DNA of 64,000 bases from positions 8,786,174 through 8,850,173 of the forward strand of contig NZ_LT985361.1 in assembly GCF_900269665.1 (NCBI RefSeq), given 5' to 3'. Both the position numbers and the translations under genes were made by a program. Within the stretch, counting starts at the first letter, position 1; each line of letters opens with the position of its first letter. Positions 23,235 to 30,738 of this stretch are shown in pieces. This stretch comes from Nocardia suismassiliense (lineage in GTDB: Bacteria > Actinomycetota > Actinomycetes > Mycobacteriales > Mycobacteriaceae). Under the pieces are notes generated by a model. The model ran no database searches and was not told where the DNA came from. It worked only from the letters and a program-made list of their open reading frames with translations.

Positions 23235-24809
23235 TCAGTTCGTACTGAGCAGAAAGGCTAGCGGTCCCAGCGTCACGAAGACGCCGACGACGACCGCGAT
23301 CACAGTGCTCAGCACGTCGTCGGTCCGGCGCAGGATCCGTACCAGCGCCACCAGACCGAGGATCACGATCATCGCCAGGGCCAGCGCCACCCAGGGGAGC
23401 ATCTCCCACATCCGCTCGAAACCCTTGAACAGCAGCATGCCCGCGACGGCCGCGCCGGTGCTCTGACCACCCAGGATCATCCACTGGCGGCGGTTGGCGT
23501 CGTACTCGGCCTTCCTGGCCGCCCGGGCCGACCGGCGCGGCGTGGCGTGCTCGGACTGCTCGTCCTCGTCGAGGTCGTCGAGGTCGTGCTCGGCGTCCAG
23601 GTCGACCGGCTCGAAGAAATCGGTTTTGCCGTCGTACATCTCGAGCTCATCGACCGGGGCACGGCCCGAATCGCGTTTGCCGCGACCGCGTTTGCCCCGT
23701 CCGGCGGCGTCGGCCGCGCGTTCGGCGCCCGCGCGTTCGGCCCGCTCGACACCGTCCCGCAGCAGATCGCCCGCGACCGTCTGGCCGGAAACGAGCTGCT
23801 GGTCCTGACTGGCCAGCGACCAGGCGGCGGTCGAAATACCCTCGACCTCGGGCGGCGGGTCGTTGCGTTGCGGCGCATCGGGTTTGCGTCTTCGCGCCGA
23901 CCAGGCGGGCAGGGCGCCCTCGGCAGATCCGTTGCGCTGTGGTGCTCTTCGCGGTGGTTCCGGCGGCGGCTCGGGCGTCGGCGCCCACGGTGCCGTGGCT
24001 CGCGACTCCGGCAGTTCGGGCTCGTAATCCGCGGCCGACGGCGACCACGCGGCGGTCGACGGTGCGGCCTCTTCGGCCTCGGCCTCGGCGGCGCGACGCC
24101 GGGCGGCGCGGCCACCGGTGGCGCCGTTGCGCTCGGCGCGGCCGTTGGTCGCGCCCCGCCCGCCCTGGTCGGGCGCGGCGACCTCACGCAGCGGGCGCAC
24201 CTCGGTGGTGGCGTCGTCGTGGTCGTCCTGCCTGCGGCGGCGACCGGAGCGCGGCGGCTCGTCGGCTACCGGGTCGCTCGCGTAGGGATTGGGCGACGGG
24301 GCGTACGGATTGGGGGACGGCGCATACGGGTTCGGCGAGGGGGCGTACAGGTCGTCGACCGGCGTGCGCGAGGACAGCGGATCGGCGGGGGCACCGTGCC
24401 GCGAGGCCGGCATCTCCCGGCCGGGCATCACCCGGTTGGATCGGCCCGGCAACGGGTCGGCGGCCGGCTCGGGCGGGGCGTACGCGGCGAGCGGGTCGTA
24501 CATCGAGATCGGCCCGGAGATCGGTGAATAGGCCGCGGGGTCCGGCGCGGGTGGCGCGTATGAGACAGGTTCCGGCGCAGGCGGTTCGTAGGCCGGAGCC
24601 TCGTAGACCGGTTCGTCGGGCACGTCGGCGTCGGGCGCGGCGTGCGAGGAGTGACCGCTGCCGATGACAGGCATGTCACCGGTCAGCTCGGCCACCGAGA
24701 TCCCGCGACCGCCGCGGCGGCGTCGGCCGCCACCCGCGGAAGACGCGCCCTGCTGCCCGTTGCGGGCCAGCAGCTCGGCAACCGATAGCTGTTTGGAATC
24801 GTCGCTCAT
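23235..24809 (-). CDS. Large disordered protein with C-terminal membrane domain (Rv0497-like)
   Basis: 524 residues. The N-terminal 380 residues are Pro/Ala/Arg/Asp-rich and probably disordered and cytoplasmic. SVAELL (residues 9-14) and SVAELT (39-44) repeat a short motif. Three exact heptads YAPSPNP fill residues 155-175. Near residue 430 an Arg/Lys patch precedes about three hydrophobic helices (STGAAVAGMLLFKGF, WVALALAMIVILGLVALV, VIAVVVGVFVTLGPLAFLL). The architecture suggests a membrane-tethered scaffold, perhaps at the cell pole or divisome. This is inference. Confidence 0.8.
   Translation of the reverse strand: MSDDSKQLSVAELLARNGQQGASSAGGGRRRRGGRGISVAELTGDMPVIGSGHSSHAAPDADVPDEPVYEAPAYEPPAPEPVSYAPPAPDPAAYSPISGPISMYDPLAAYAPPEPAADPLPGRSNRVMPGREMPASRHGAPADPLSSRTPVDDLYAPSPNPYAPSPNPYAPSPNPYASDPVADEPPRSGRRRRQDDHDDATTEVRPLREVAAPDQGGRGATNGRAERNGATGGRAARRRAAEAEAEEAAPSTAAWSPSAADYEPELPESRATAPWAPTPEPPPEPPRRAPQRNGSAEGALPAWSARRRKPDAPQRNDPPPEVEGISTAAWSLASQDQQLVSGQTVAGDLLRDGVERAERAGAERAADAAGRGKRGRGKRDSGRAPVDELEMYDGKTDFFEPVDLDAEHDLDDLDEDEQSEHATPRRSARAARKAEYDANRRQWMILGGQSTGAAVAGMLLFKGFERMWEMLPWVALALAMIVILGLVALVRILRRTDDVLSTVIAVVVGVFVTLGPLAFLLSTN
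24285..24347 (-). repeat. In-gene tandem repeat encoding YAPSPNP x3
   Basis: Three 21-base units within the disordered membrane protein gene encode YAPSPNP three times in a row, followed by a partial fourth (YASDP). Copy number could vary between strains. Confidence 0.8.
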
Positions 24810-24834
24810 GATTTCGCCTCGCCGGCGCGCCCAT

Positions 24835-25866
24835 TCATGACGACACCGTCCCTATCGGCCCCGGTAGCACGGCAGCACCGAGCACCGGGTCGCCGCTGTC
24901 GGTCGCCGGGCCCGGTAAGCAGGTTGCTCGGGGTCCGCCATTCATGTCGGTATCCAGTTTGCGCAGGATCAGTCCTTCTCGCAGCGCCCATGGACAAATC
25001 TCCAGGGATTCCAGCGATAGTGCCCGCATACTCGCCTCCGCGACCAATGCGCCAGCCACCAATTGCTGTGACCGATCGGAACTTACGCCTTCCAATTCTG
25101 CACGGTCCGCGGCCGTCATCCGCGAGATGAACGCAATCAGCTGACGCAGACCTGAGCTGGTGAGTGTACGACGCACCCGCGGGCCCGCCGCCGAGGGTGC
25201 CGCTCCGGTCAGCCTGGCCAGCGAGCGGAAGGTCTTCGAGGTGCCGACGGCCAGGTCCGGTTTACCGGCGTCGAGCAGCTGTTTGGCGGGCAGCGTCAGC
25301 TCCGCGTCGAGCCAGTCGCGCAGCACATTGACCCGGCGCTTGCCCGGCGGATCCTCGCGCAGCCACTCTCTGGTCAACCGTCCGGCACCGAGCTGCAAGG
25401 ACAGCGAGACATCGGGTTCTTCGTCGCCGCCGTTGGTCATTTCCAGCGAGCCGCCGCCGATGTCGAGATTGAGGATGCGTCCCGCGCTCCAGCCGAACCA
25501 GCGGCGCACCGCGAGGAAGGTCAACCGCGCCTCGTCGACACCGGAGAGCACCTGTAAATCGACGCCCGTCTGCGCGCGGACCCGGCCGAGCACGTCCTCG
25601 GAATTAGTCGCCTCGCGCAGCGCGGAGGTGGCGAACGGCATCAGCTCGACGCACCGGGAAGTCTCAGCGATGCTGGCGAATTCGGCGACGGTGGCGATCA
25701 GCCGCTGGGCGCCCGCCTCGGTGATCCGGCCCTCGCCGTCGATGTTCTCCGACAGCCGTAAAGTGGCCTTGGTAGAGCTCATCGGCATGGGGTGACCACC
25801 CCGATGCGCGTCCACCACCAGCAGGTGGACGGTATTGCTTCCGACATCGAGTACCCCAAGCCGCAC
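24835..25866 (-). CDS. Ppx/GppA phosphatase family exopolyphosphatase
   Basis: 343 residues from a GTG. ASKHA-fold motifs: LGVLDVGSNTVHLLVVDA at the N-terminus, LRLSENIDGEGRI, and the second phosphate loop LNLDIGGGSLEMTNG. The short form (about 320-340 residues) matches Rv0496 (PPX1), which degrades short polyphosphate. The last 35 residues (after LRKLDTDMNG) look like an unstructured extension. Divergent from the Cys-rich gene at 25932 across 65 bases. Confidence 0.9.
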   Translation of the reverse strand: MRLGVLDVGSNTVHLLVVDAHRGGHPMPMSSTKATLRLSENIDGEGRITEAGAQRLIATVAEFASIAETSRCVELMPFATSALREATNSEDVLGRVRAQTGVDLQVLSGVDEARLTFLAVRRWFGWSAGRILNLDIGGGSLEMTNGGDEEPDVSLSLQLGAGRLTREWLREDPPGKRRVNVLRDWLDAELTLPAKQLLDAGKPDLAVGTSKTFRSLARLTGAAPSAAGPRVRRTLTSSGLRQLIAFISRMTAADRAELEGVSSDRSQQLVAGALVAEASMRALSLESLEICPWALREGLILRKLDTDMNGGPRATCLPGPATDSGDPVLGAAVLPGPIGTVSS

Positions 25867-25931
25867 AAGAACACGGTACTGGGTGATCCGGTCCTATAGG
25901 TTAAGCGACTGAACTGTTAGCGTTCCGAGGT

Positions 25932-26807
25932 GTGACGGTAGGCGCATCAGCGAGTGGGCCGGCGCGGCCCCGACCAGCGGGGAAGATCGATCCGAGTCCC
26001 GAAGTCGACATGGATTTCCCCCGCGAATGGATCGAGTTCGTCGATCCAGCAAACGACGAGCATCTGATCGTCGCGGATCTGACCTGGCTACTGTCGAGCT
26101 GGACGTGCGTGTTCGGCACCCCGGCCTGCCAGGGCATCATCGCCGAGCGCCCCGATGACGGGTGCTGCTCGCACGGCGCGTTCCTGTCCGACAAGGAGGA
26201 CCGCAAGCGCCTGCAGAACGCTGTGAAAATGCTCACACCAGCGGATTGGCAGCTGATGGGCGAGGCGACCGACGCCGCGGGCAAGGTCACCAAGAAGGGT
26301 TACCTGGAGCTCGACGAGCTCGAAGACGAGCCCGCGCTGCGCACCCGCCGGTTCGACGGCGCGTGCATCTTTCTCAATCGGCCCGGCTTCGCGGGCGGCG
26401 TCGGCTGCTCGCTGCACTCCATGGCGCTGCGCCGCGGCATCGAACCGCTCGAGGTGAAGCCGGACGTGTGCTGGCAGCTGCCGATCCGGCGCACCCAGGA
26501 GTGGGTGGACCGGCCCGACGGCGTGCAGATCCTGCGCACCACGGTCACCGAGTACGACCGGCGCGGCTGGGGTGCCGGCGGCGAAGACCTGGACTGGTAC
26601 TGCTCCGGCTCGCCCGATGCCCACGTCGGCACGCGGCCGGTGTGGCAGTCCTACGGTCCGGAATTGAAGGAGCTGCTGGGCGCTCCGGCCTACGACGAAC
26701 TGGCCAGGCACTGCAAGCGTCGAGCGGGGCTGGGTCTCATCGCGATTCATCCGGCGACGGTGCACGCGGACCGGATGCGTGACAGTTCGAACACCGCGAC
26801 CGGGTGA
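25932..26807 (+). CDS. Conserved Cys-rich hypothetical protein (Rv0495c-like)
   Basis: 291 residues from a GTG at 25932; an internal ATG (MDFPREW) is an alternative start that drops a Pro-rich head. Cys at 59, 66, 78, 79, 145, 159 and 180, with nearby His81 and His162, form a pattern like zinc/iron-chelating YkgJ or DUF3109 proteins (CVFGTPACQG, DDGCCSHGAF, GGVGCSLH). Soluble. Equivalent of Rv0495c. Metal binding is inferred; the enzymatic role is unknown. Confidence 0.8.
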   Translation: MTVGASASGPARPRPAGKIDPSPEVDMDFPREWIEFVDPANDEHLIVADLTWLLSSWTCVFGTPACQGIIAERPDDGCCSHGAFLSDKEDRKRLQNAVKMLTPADWQLMGEATDAAGKVTKKGYLELDELEDEPALRTRRFDGACIFLNRPGFAGGVGCSLHSMALRRGIEPLEVKPDVCWQLPIRRTQEWVDRPDGVQILRTTVTEYDRRGWGAGGEDLDWYCSGSPDAHVGTRPVWQSYGPELKELLGAPAYDELARHCKRRAGLGLIAIHPATVHADRMRDSSNTATG

Positions 26808-26885
26808 GCCCCCGGAATGCGAGCTTGCACCCCGTTCACCTGTAGGGCATGCGATCTTCACCCGTTTGCGGTTTGATGTGCGGTC

Positions 26886-27218
26886 ATGTCCAAGAAAGTT
26901 TTGACCCTGGCCGCCGTTTCGCTCGGCGCCGCACTCTGTCTCCCCGCAATGGCGCACGCCGAGCCGAACGGTGATCCCGCCAAGTACGCCGATTTCACCG
27001 CCGACTTCCTGCCTGCCAACACCCCCGACGCCGTGAACGCCGCGAAGGTGGGCAAGAACCTGATCATGAGCCCGTACGGCACCTCGCGCACCATCGCCTG
27101 CCGCGGCACCAACGCCGCGGACGTCTACGACTGCATGCAGGAAGACGACCTGGGCTGGATCTCGTTGCGCAAGATCGACGTCCCCGGCGTCGGCCCGACC
27201 TGGACCTACCTGCCCTAA
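26886..27218 (+). CDS. Secreted hypothetical protein
   Basis: 110 residues. Signal peptide MSKKVLTLAAVSLGAALCLPAMAHA, cleaved near residue 25. The mature domain is about 85 residues with two Cys (TIACRG and YDCMQEDD), likely a disulfide. It ends in a Pro/Gly-rich stretch, VPGVGPTWTYLP. No family recognised. A strong bidirectional hairpin follows 20 bases after the stop. Confidence 0.75.
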   Translation: MSKKVLTLAAVSLGAALCLPAMAHAEPNGDPAKYADFTADFLPANTPDAVNAAKVGKNLIMSPYGTSRTIACRGTNAADVYDCMQEDDLGWISLRKIDVPGVGPTWTYLP

Positions 27219-27237
27219 GACCTAGAACTGCATAACG

Positions 27238-27277
27238 AACTACGGCCGAGGGCTTCGCAGCGCCCTCGGCCGTAGTT
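27238..27277. terminator. Bidirectional terminator
   Basis: Sixteen-base perfect stem (27238-27253 with 27262-27277) beginning AACTACGG, with an eight-base loop, between the secreted-protein gene and the convergent regX3. AA and TT at the stem ends favour function in both directions. Confidence 0.85.
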
Positions 27278-27285
27278 GTGTCAGC

Positions 27286-27975
27286 TCACGCCTCGAGTTT
27301 GTAGCCCAGCCCGCGGACCGTGACCAGATGTTCCGGCTTGGCCGGGTCTGCCTCGATCTTCGAGCGCAGGCGCTTCACGTGCACGTCGAGGGTTTTGGTG
27401 TCGCCGACGTAGTCGGCGCCCCAGACGCGATCGATCAGCTGGCCGCGGGTGAGCACCCGGCCGGAGTTGCGCAGCAGGTATTCGAGCAGGTCGAATTCCT
27501 TGAGCGGCAACGTCACCGGCTTGCCGTTGACCAGCACGGTGTGGCGGTCCACATCCATCCGGACGGGGCCCGCTTCCAGCACGCCGCTCTCATTGGTGCC
27601 GTCCAACTCGTCGCCCGCGCCGCGGCGCAGCACGGCCCGAATGCGCGCGATCAGCTCGCGCGCCGAGTATGGCTTCGTCACGTAGTCGTCGGCGCCGAGC
27701 TCCAGCCCGACCACCTTGTCGATCTCACTGTCCCTTGCCGTCACCATGATCACCGGTACGCCGCTGCGGGTGCGCAACTGCTTGCACACGTCCGTGCCGC
27801 TCATGCCTGGCAGCATGAGATCGAGCAGCACGATGTCGGCACCGGACCGATCGAACTCGGCGAGCGCGGATGGTCCGTCACCGACAACGGTGACCTCGAA
27901 ACCCTCCTTGCGCAGCAGGAACGCGAGCGGATCGGCCAGCGACTCCTCATCCTCGACGATCAACACACTCGTCAT
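27286..27975 (-). CDS. regX3: Response regulator RegX3
   Basis: OmpR/PhoB-family response regulator of the phosphate-starvation system. 229 residues. Receiver domain residues 1-120 with phospho-acceptor D52 (DIVLLDLMLPG), acidic D9/E10 and conserved KPYSARELIARI. The winged-helix output domain includes LTRGQLIDRVWGADYVGDTKTLDVHVKRLR. ATG at 27975 overlaps the senX3 stop (ATGA). Acts on Pho-type promoters when phosphate is limiting. Confidence 0.97.
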   Translation of the reverse strand: MTSVLIVEDEESLADPLAFLLRKEGFEVTVVGDGPSALAEFDRSGADIVLLDLMLPGMSGTDVCKQLRTRSGVPVIMVTARDSEIDKVVGLELGADDYVTKPYSARELIARIRAVLRRGAGDELDGTNESGVLEAGPVRMDVDRHTVLVNGKPVTLPLKEFDLLEYLLRNSGRVLTRGQLIDRVWGADYVGDTKTLDVHVKRLRSKIEADPAKPEHLVTVRGLGYKLEA

Positions 27976-29207
27976 CTGCGTGCCTCCACACCATTGGGTC
28001 GGCCCGGCCCCGAGGGGCGCGGGCTTGTTTCTCTCATGCTCACCGTCGGACCGGCGGAATCCTCTTCTCCGTCGGCCTCGTGGTGGGCAGGTATTCGCAG
28101 GGTGAACGTCGAACCGGTGCCCAGCTTGCTCCACAACGTGATCTCACCGTTGTGGTTGGCAGCCACGTGCTTGACGATAGCCAGGCCGAGGCGGGTACCG
28201 CCGGTGGCGCGCGAGCGGGCCTTATCGGACCGGAAGAAACGTTCGAACACCCGCTCTTGGTCTTCCTTGGCGATACCGATGCCGCGATCGGTCACCGCCA
28301 TGGCGACATGGTCGCCGCGTAGGGAACGGCTCACCGACACGTGTGAGCCGGCCGGTGAGTACGCTATCGCGTTCTCCACCAGGTTTGATAGGGCTGTGAC
28401 CAGCAAGGTTTCGTCGCCGAGCACCTCGAGCCCGCTGGGCCGGTCGGTACTGACGGTGATGCCCGCGGCCTCGGCGGCGGTGCGCGAGCGGTCCACCGCC
28501 TGCATCACCACGGTGTCCACGTCGACCACTTCGAGCTCGGGCAGCTTCTCCGCACCCTGCAGCCGGGACAGCGCGATGAGTTCGGTCACCATTTTGCCGA
28601 GCCGGCGCGATTCGCCGAGTACGCGCTGCCCGAAGTGGCGCACCGCCTCGGGGTCCTCGGCGGACTCGAGCATGGCCTCGGCCAGCAGGCTCATCGCGCC
28701 GACCGGGGTCTTGAGCTCGTGGCTGACGTTGGCGACGAAGTCGCGCCGGGTGGCCTCCATCCGGGCCTGCTCGGAGTCGTCGTCGGCGAAGAGCACGGTG
28801 AAGTTGGTGTCCTCGCGCGATAGCTGGCGGGCCACGCCGCGCACGGCGATGCGGCCGCGGCCGGGCACCGGGTTCTTCGCGGTGAGGTCGAACTCGGCGG
28901 ACTCGCCGGTGGCCAGCACCTTCTCCACCGCGGCCCAGGCGCGCTCGTCGAGCAGGCGGTTGCGGACCAGGCCGAGCTCCTCGGCCCGCGGATTCACCAG
29001 CACCACGTCGCGGTACTCGTCGACCACCGCGATGCCGCTCTCGGAGGCGAGCACGATCAGGTCGAGCACCTGCGACATCGTCAGGCCGGAGTCGGCCTGC
29101 CGCCTGGCCTGCTGCCTGGCGTTCATATAGGGGATAAGTAGCCCGCCGACTGCCAGACCTACGACAGCCGCAAGGACTGCCAGTAGCACGGCTTGCGGAA
29201 CACTCAC
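27972..29207 (-). CDS. senX3: Sensor histidine kinase SenX3
   Basis: 411 residues from a GTG. One clear N-terminal membrane helix (PQAVLLAVLAAVVGLAVGGLLI), a basic linker, then a PAS-like domain (residues about 45-155). The H-box is DFVANVSHELKTPVGAMS with H163. The N box is ALSNLVENAIAYSP. G boxes are visible in VTDRGIGIAKEDQERVFERFF and GTRLGLAIVKHVAANH. An unusually short gap from a -10 box suggests a leaderless transcript. Partner of RegX3, and phosphate-responsive with PhoU/Pst in relatives. Confidence 0.97.
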   Translation of the reverse strand: MSVPQAVLLAVLAAVVGLAVGGLLIPYMNARQQARRQADSGLTMSQVLDLIVLASESGIAVVDEYRDVVLVNPRAEELGLVRNRLLDERAWAAVEKVLATGESAEFDLTAKNPVPGRGRIAVRGVARQLSREDTNFTVLFADDDSEQARMEATRRDFVANVSHELKTPVGAMSLLAEAMLESAEDPEAVRHFGQRVLGESRRLGKMVTELIALSRLQGAEKLPELEVVDVDTVVMQAVDRSRTAAEAAGITVSTDRPSGLEVLGDETLLVTALSNLVENAIAYSPAGSHVSVSRSLRGDHVAMAVTDRGIGIAKEDQERVFERFFRSDKARSRATGGTRLGLAIVKHVAANHNGEITLWSKLGTGSTFTLRIPAHHEADGEEDSAGPTVSMRETSPRPSGPGRPNGVEARR

Positions 29208-29213
29208 ACTTGA

Positions 29214-29266
29214 ATCGTACGGTCGCGTAGGACGTATCCAACTCCGGGTGCACGATGTTTCGTGCA
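29214..29266 (-). promoter_or_regulatory. senX3 promoter with upstream inverted repeat
   Basis: On the minus strand TTGGAT (29236-29241), a 16-base spacer and TACGAT (29214-29219) form a plausible -35/-10. Six bases separate the -10 from the GTG at 29205-29207, as expected of a leaderless mRNA. Just upstream of the -35, TGCACGA-N4-TCGTGCA (29249-29266) is a perfect inverted repeat centred near -51, a good site for an activator such as RegX3. The rest of the gap to 29484 shows no other signal. Confidence 0.5.
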
Positions 29267-29483
29267 GGTCATAGCTACTTACGACCCTGTTAGCCCGCCG
29301 TTTACGTACTGTTCCGCCGCTCCGGGACTTCGGGCCGGATTCAGGTGCGGCGTAAGTGCCGTCGGCGGGCGGCGGAAAGGTCGTCGGCGGAGTTAGCTGG
29401 TACCCGGTGAGTCAGCCATGTTCTTGCGAAATCGGTCGTCTTCTTCTGCTTCCGAAATCAATTGTCTCTGTCGGGCTTGCGGG

Positions 29484-29891
29484 TCAGTCGTCTTCGTCGT
29501 CCGGGCCGGCGAGGCCTGCGCTGACGGCCCGGCCGTGTTTGTCCACCCATTCGCCGAGGGCGTAGATGGGGACGAGCAGGTCTCGGCCTGCTTCGGTGAG
29601 GCGGTATTCGACGCGGGGCGGGGCCTCGGCGTAGCGGTGGCGTTCGATGAGGGTCATCCGCTCCATCCGGCGCAAGGTCTGCGTCAGCATCTTCTGGCTG
29701 ATGCCGCCGATCGACGCGCGCAGGTCGCTCGGGCGCATCGGGCCCTCGCGGAGCATGTAGACGACGACCGGTAGCCAGGAGTTTCCGAAGACGTCGACGC
29801 CCATCCGGGCCGGGCAATCGGACTCGAAGTCGCCGTAGGGCGTGAACTCCACCCGTTCGGCGGTGATCGGCTCGGCGTGCACGGCGGTCAT
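29484..29891 (-). CDS. HxlR/MarR-type winged-helix transcriptional regulator
   Basis: 135 residues. HxlR pattern: a Cys near the N-terminus (ESDCPARMGVDVFGNSW), the winged helix with RPSDLRASIGGISQKMLTQTLRRMERM, and YRLTEAGRDLLVPIYALGEWVDKH. The lone Cys may sense electrophiles or oxidants. Divergent from the reductase gene at 29982 with a 90-base shared control region containing a palindrome. It probably controls that gene. Confidence 0.9.
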   Translation of the reverse strand: MTAVHAEPITAERVEFTPYGDFESDCPARMGVDVFGNSWLPVVVYMLREGPMRPSDLRASIGGISQKMLTQTLRRMERMTLIERHRYAEAPPRVEYRLTEAGRDLLVPIYALGEWVDKHGRAVSAGLAGPDDEDD

Positions 29892-29915
29892 GCCACCAGC
29901 ATGCCAGCGTTGTTG

Positions 29916-29931
29916 GGCACCCGCAGGTGCC
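29916..29931. promoter_or_regulatory. Probable HxlR operator
   Basis: GGCACC-CGCA-GGTGCC is a perfect 16-base inverted repeat in the divergent hxlR/reductase interval, 25 bases from the regulator start and 51 bases from the reductase ATG. Confidence 0.55.
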
Positions 29932-29981
29932 TATCGATCTTCCTAGCGTTTGTACCGAGACCTTTCGAGCTAGGAGTGGAT

Positions 29982-30644
29982 ATGCGAATCGGAATCATCG
30001 GTGCCGGGGCGATGGCGCGGGCGCTCGGCGGTGGGTGGGTCACGGCGGGGCACGAGGTCCGCACCGGGGCCAGGTCGGCGGCCGCGGCCGAGGAGCTGGC
30101 GGCCGCGATCGGGGCGCAGGCCGGAAGCATTCGCGACGCCGCGGAGTTCGGCGAGGTGGTGTTGCTGGCGCTGCCGGTGGACGCGTTGGACGAGGTGTTG
30201 CGGACGGTCGACGGGCTGCTCGACGGGCGGACCGTGGTCGACTGCACCAATGCCTACGAGCCGGACGCGGCCGCGCCCGAGGGGGCGACGGCGTTCGTGC
30301 TGTCGGAAGAGGCTGTCGCCGAACGCATCGCGGCGGCGGCGCCGGGCGCGCACGTGGTGAAGGCGTTCAATCTGTGTGCGGCCGAGGTGTGGGAATCGGA
30401 TGCTCGCGTATTCGAGCAGCGCAGGCTGGGGGTGCCGCTGTGCGGTGACGACCCGGACGCGCTGGCCCGGGTGGCAGCTCTGGTGGAAGATCTGAAGCTG
30501 CAACCGGTTTCGGCAGGCGGGCTGCATCGCGCCAAGTATCTGGAGGCCGTGTCGGTGTTCACCGTCGGGCTCTGGTTCGCGGGCGAGGACGCGCGCGCCA
30601 TCTTCCCGCCGCTGGAGGCGGCGTTCGCCGTGGTGGATCAGTAA
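29982..30644 (+). CDS. NADPH-dependent F420 reductase-like protein
   Basis: 220 residues from ATG with AGGAG upstream. N-terminal Rossmann motif MRIGIIGAGAMARALGGGWVTAGHEV. The family pattern continues with LALPVDALDEVL, VVDCTNAY, HVVKAFNLCAAEVW and the C-terminal GLHRAKYLEAVSV. This is the F420:NADP oxidoreductase/NADP-binding family; whether it uses F420 is unknown. Likely regulated by the divergent HxlR protein. Confidence 0.88.
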   Translation: MRIGIIGAGAMARALGGGWVTAGHEVRTGARSAAAAEELAAAIGAQAGSIRDAAEFGEVVLLALPVDALDEVLRTVDGLLDGRTVVDCTNAYEPDAAAPEGATAFVLSEEAVAERIAAAAPGAHVVKAFNLCAAEVWESDARVFEQRRLGVPLCGDDPDALARVAALVEDLKLQPVSAGGLHRAKYLEAVSVFTVGLWFAGEDARAIFPPLEAAFAVVDQ

Positions 30645-30652
30645 CCGGTGCA

Positions 30653-30731
30653 CCCGGCCTGAGCGCGCACTATTCGCTCATACCCCGCGGGATAGAGCTG
30701 TGATGGGCGATAAGTGCACGCTCAGACCGGG
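30653..30731. terminator. Long-range inverted repeat between convergent genes
   Basis: CCCGGCCTGAGCG (30653-30665) and CGCTCAGACCGGG (30719-30731) match at 12 of 13 positions around a 53-base loop, in the space between the reductase (ends 30644) and the CocE-like gene (ends 30739). Weak candidate for a bidirectional terminator. Confidence 0.35.
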
Positions 30732-30738
30732 TTACGGT

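Noticed and set aside
29877..29981. Upstream start for the F420-reductase-like gene
   Set aside because: Would put 35 unrelated residues before the Rossmann motif, which must be near the N-terminus; ATG at 29982 has AGGAG.
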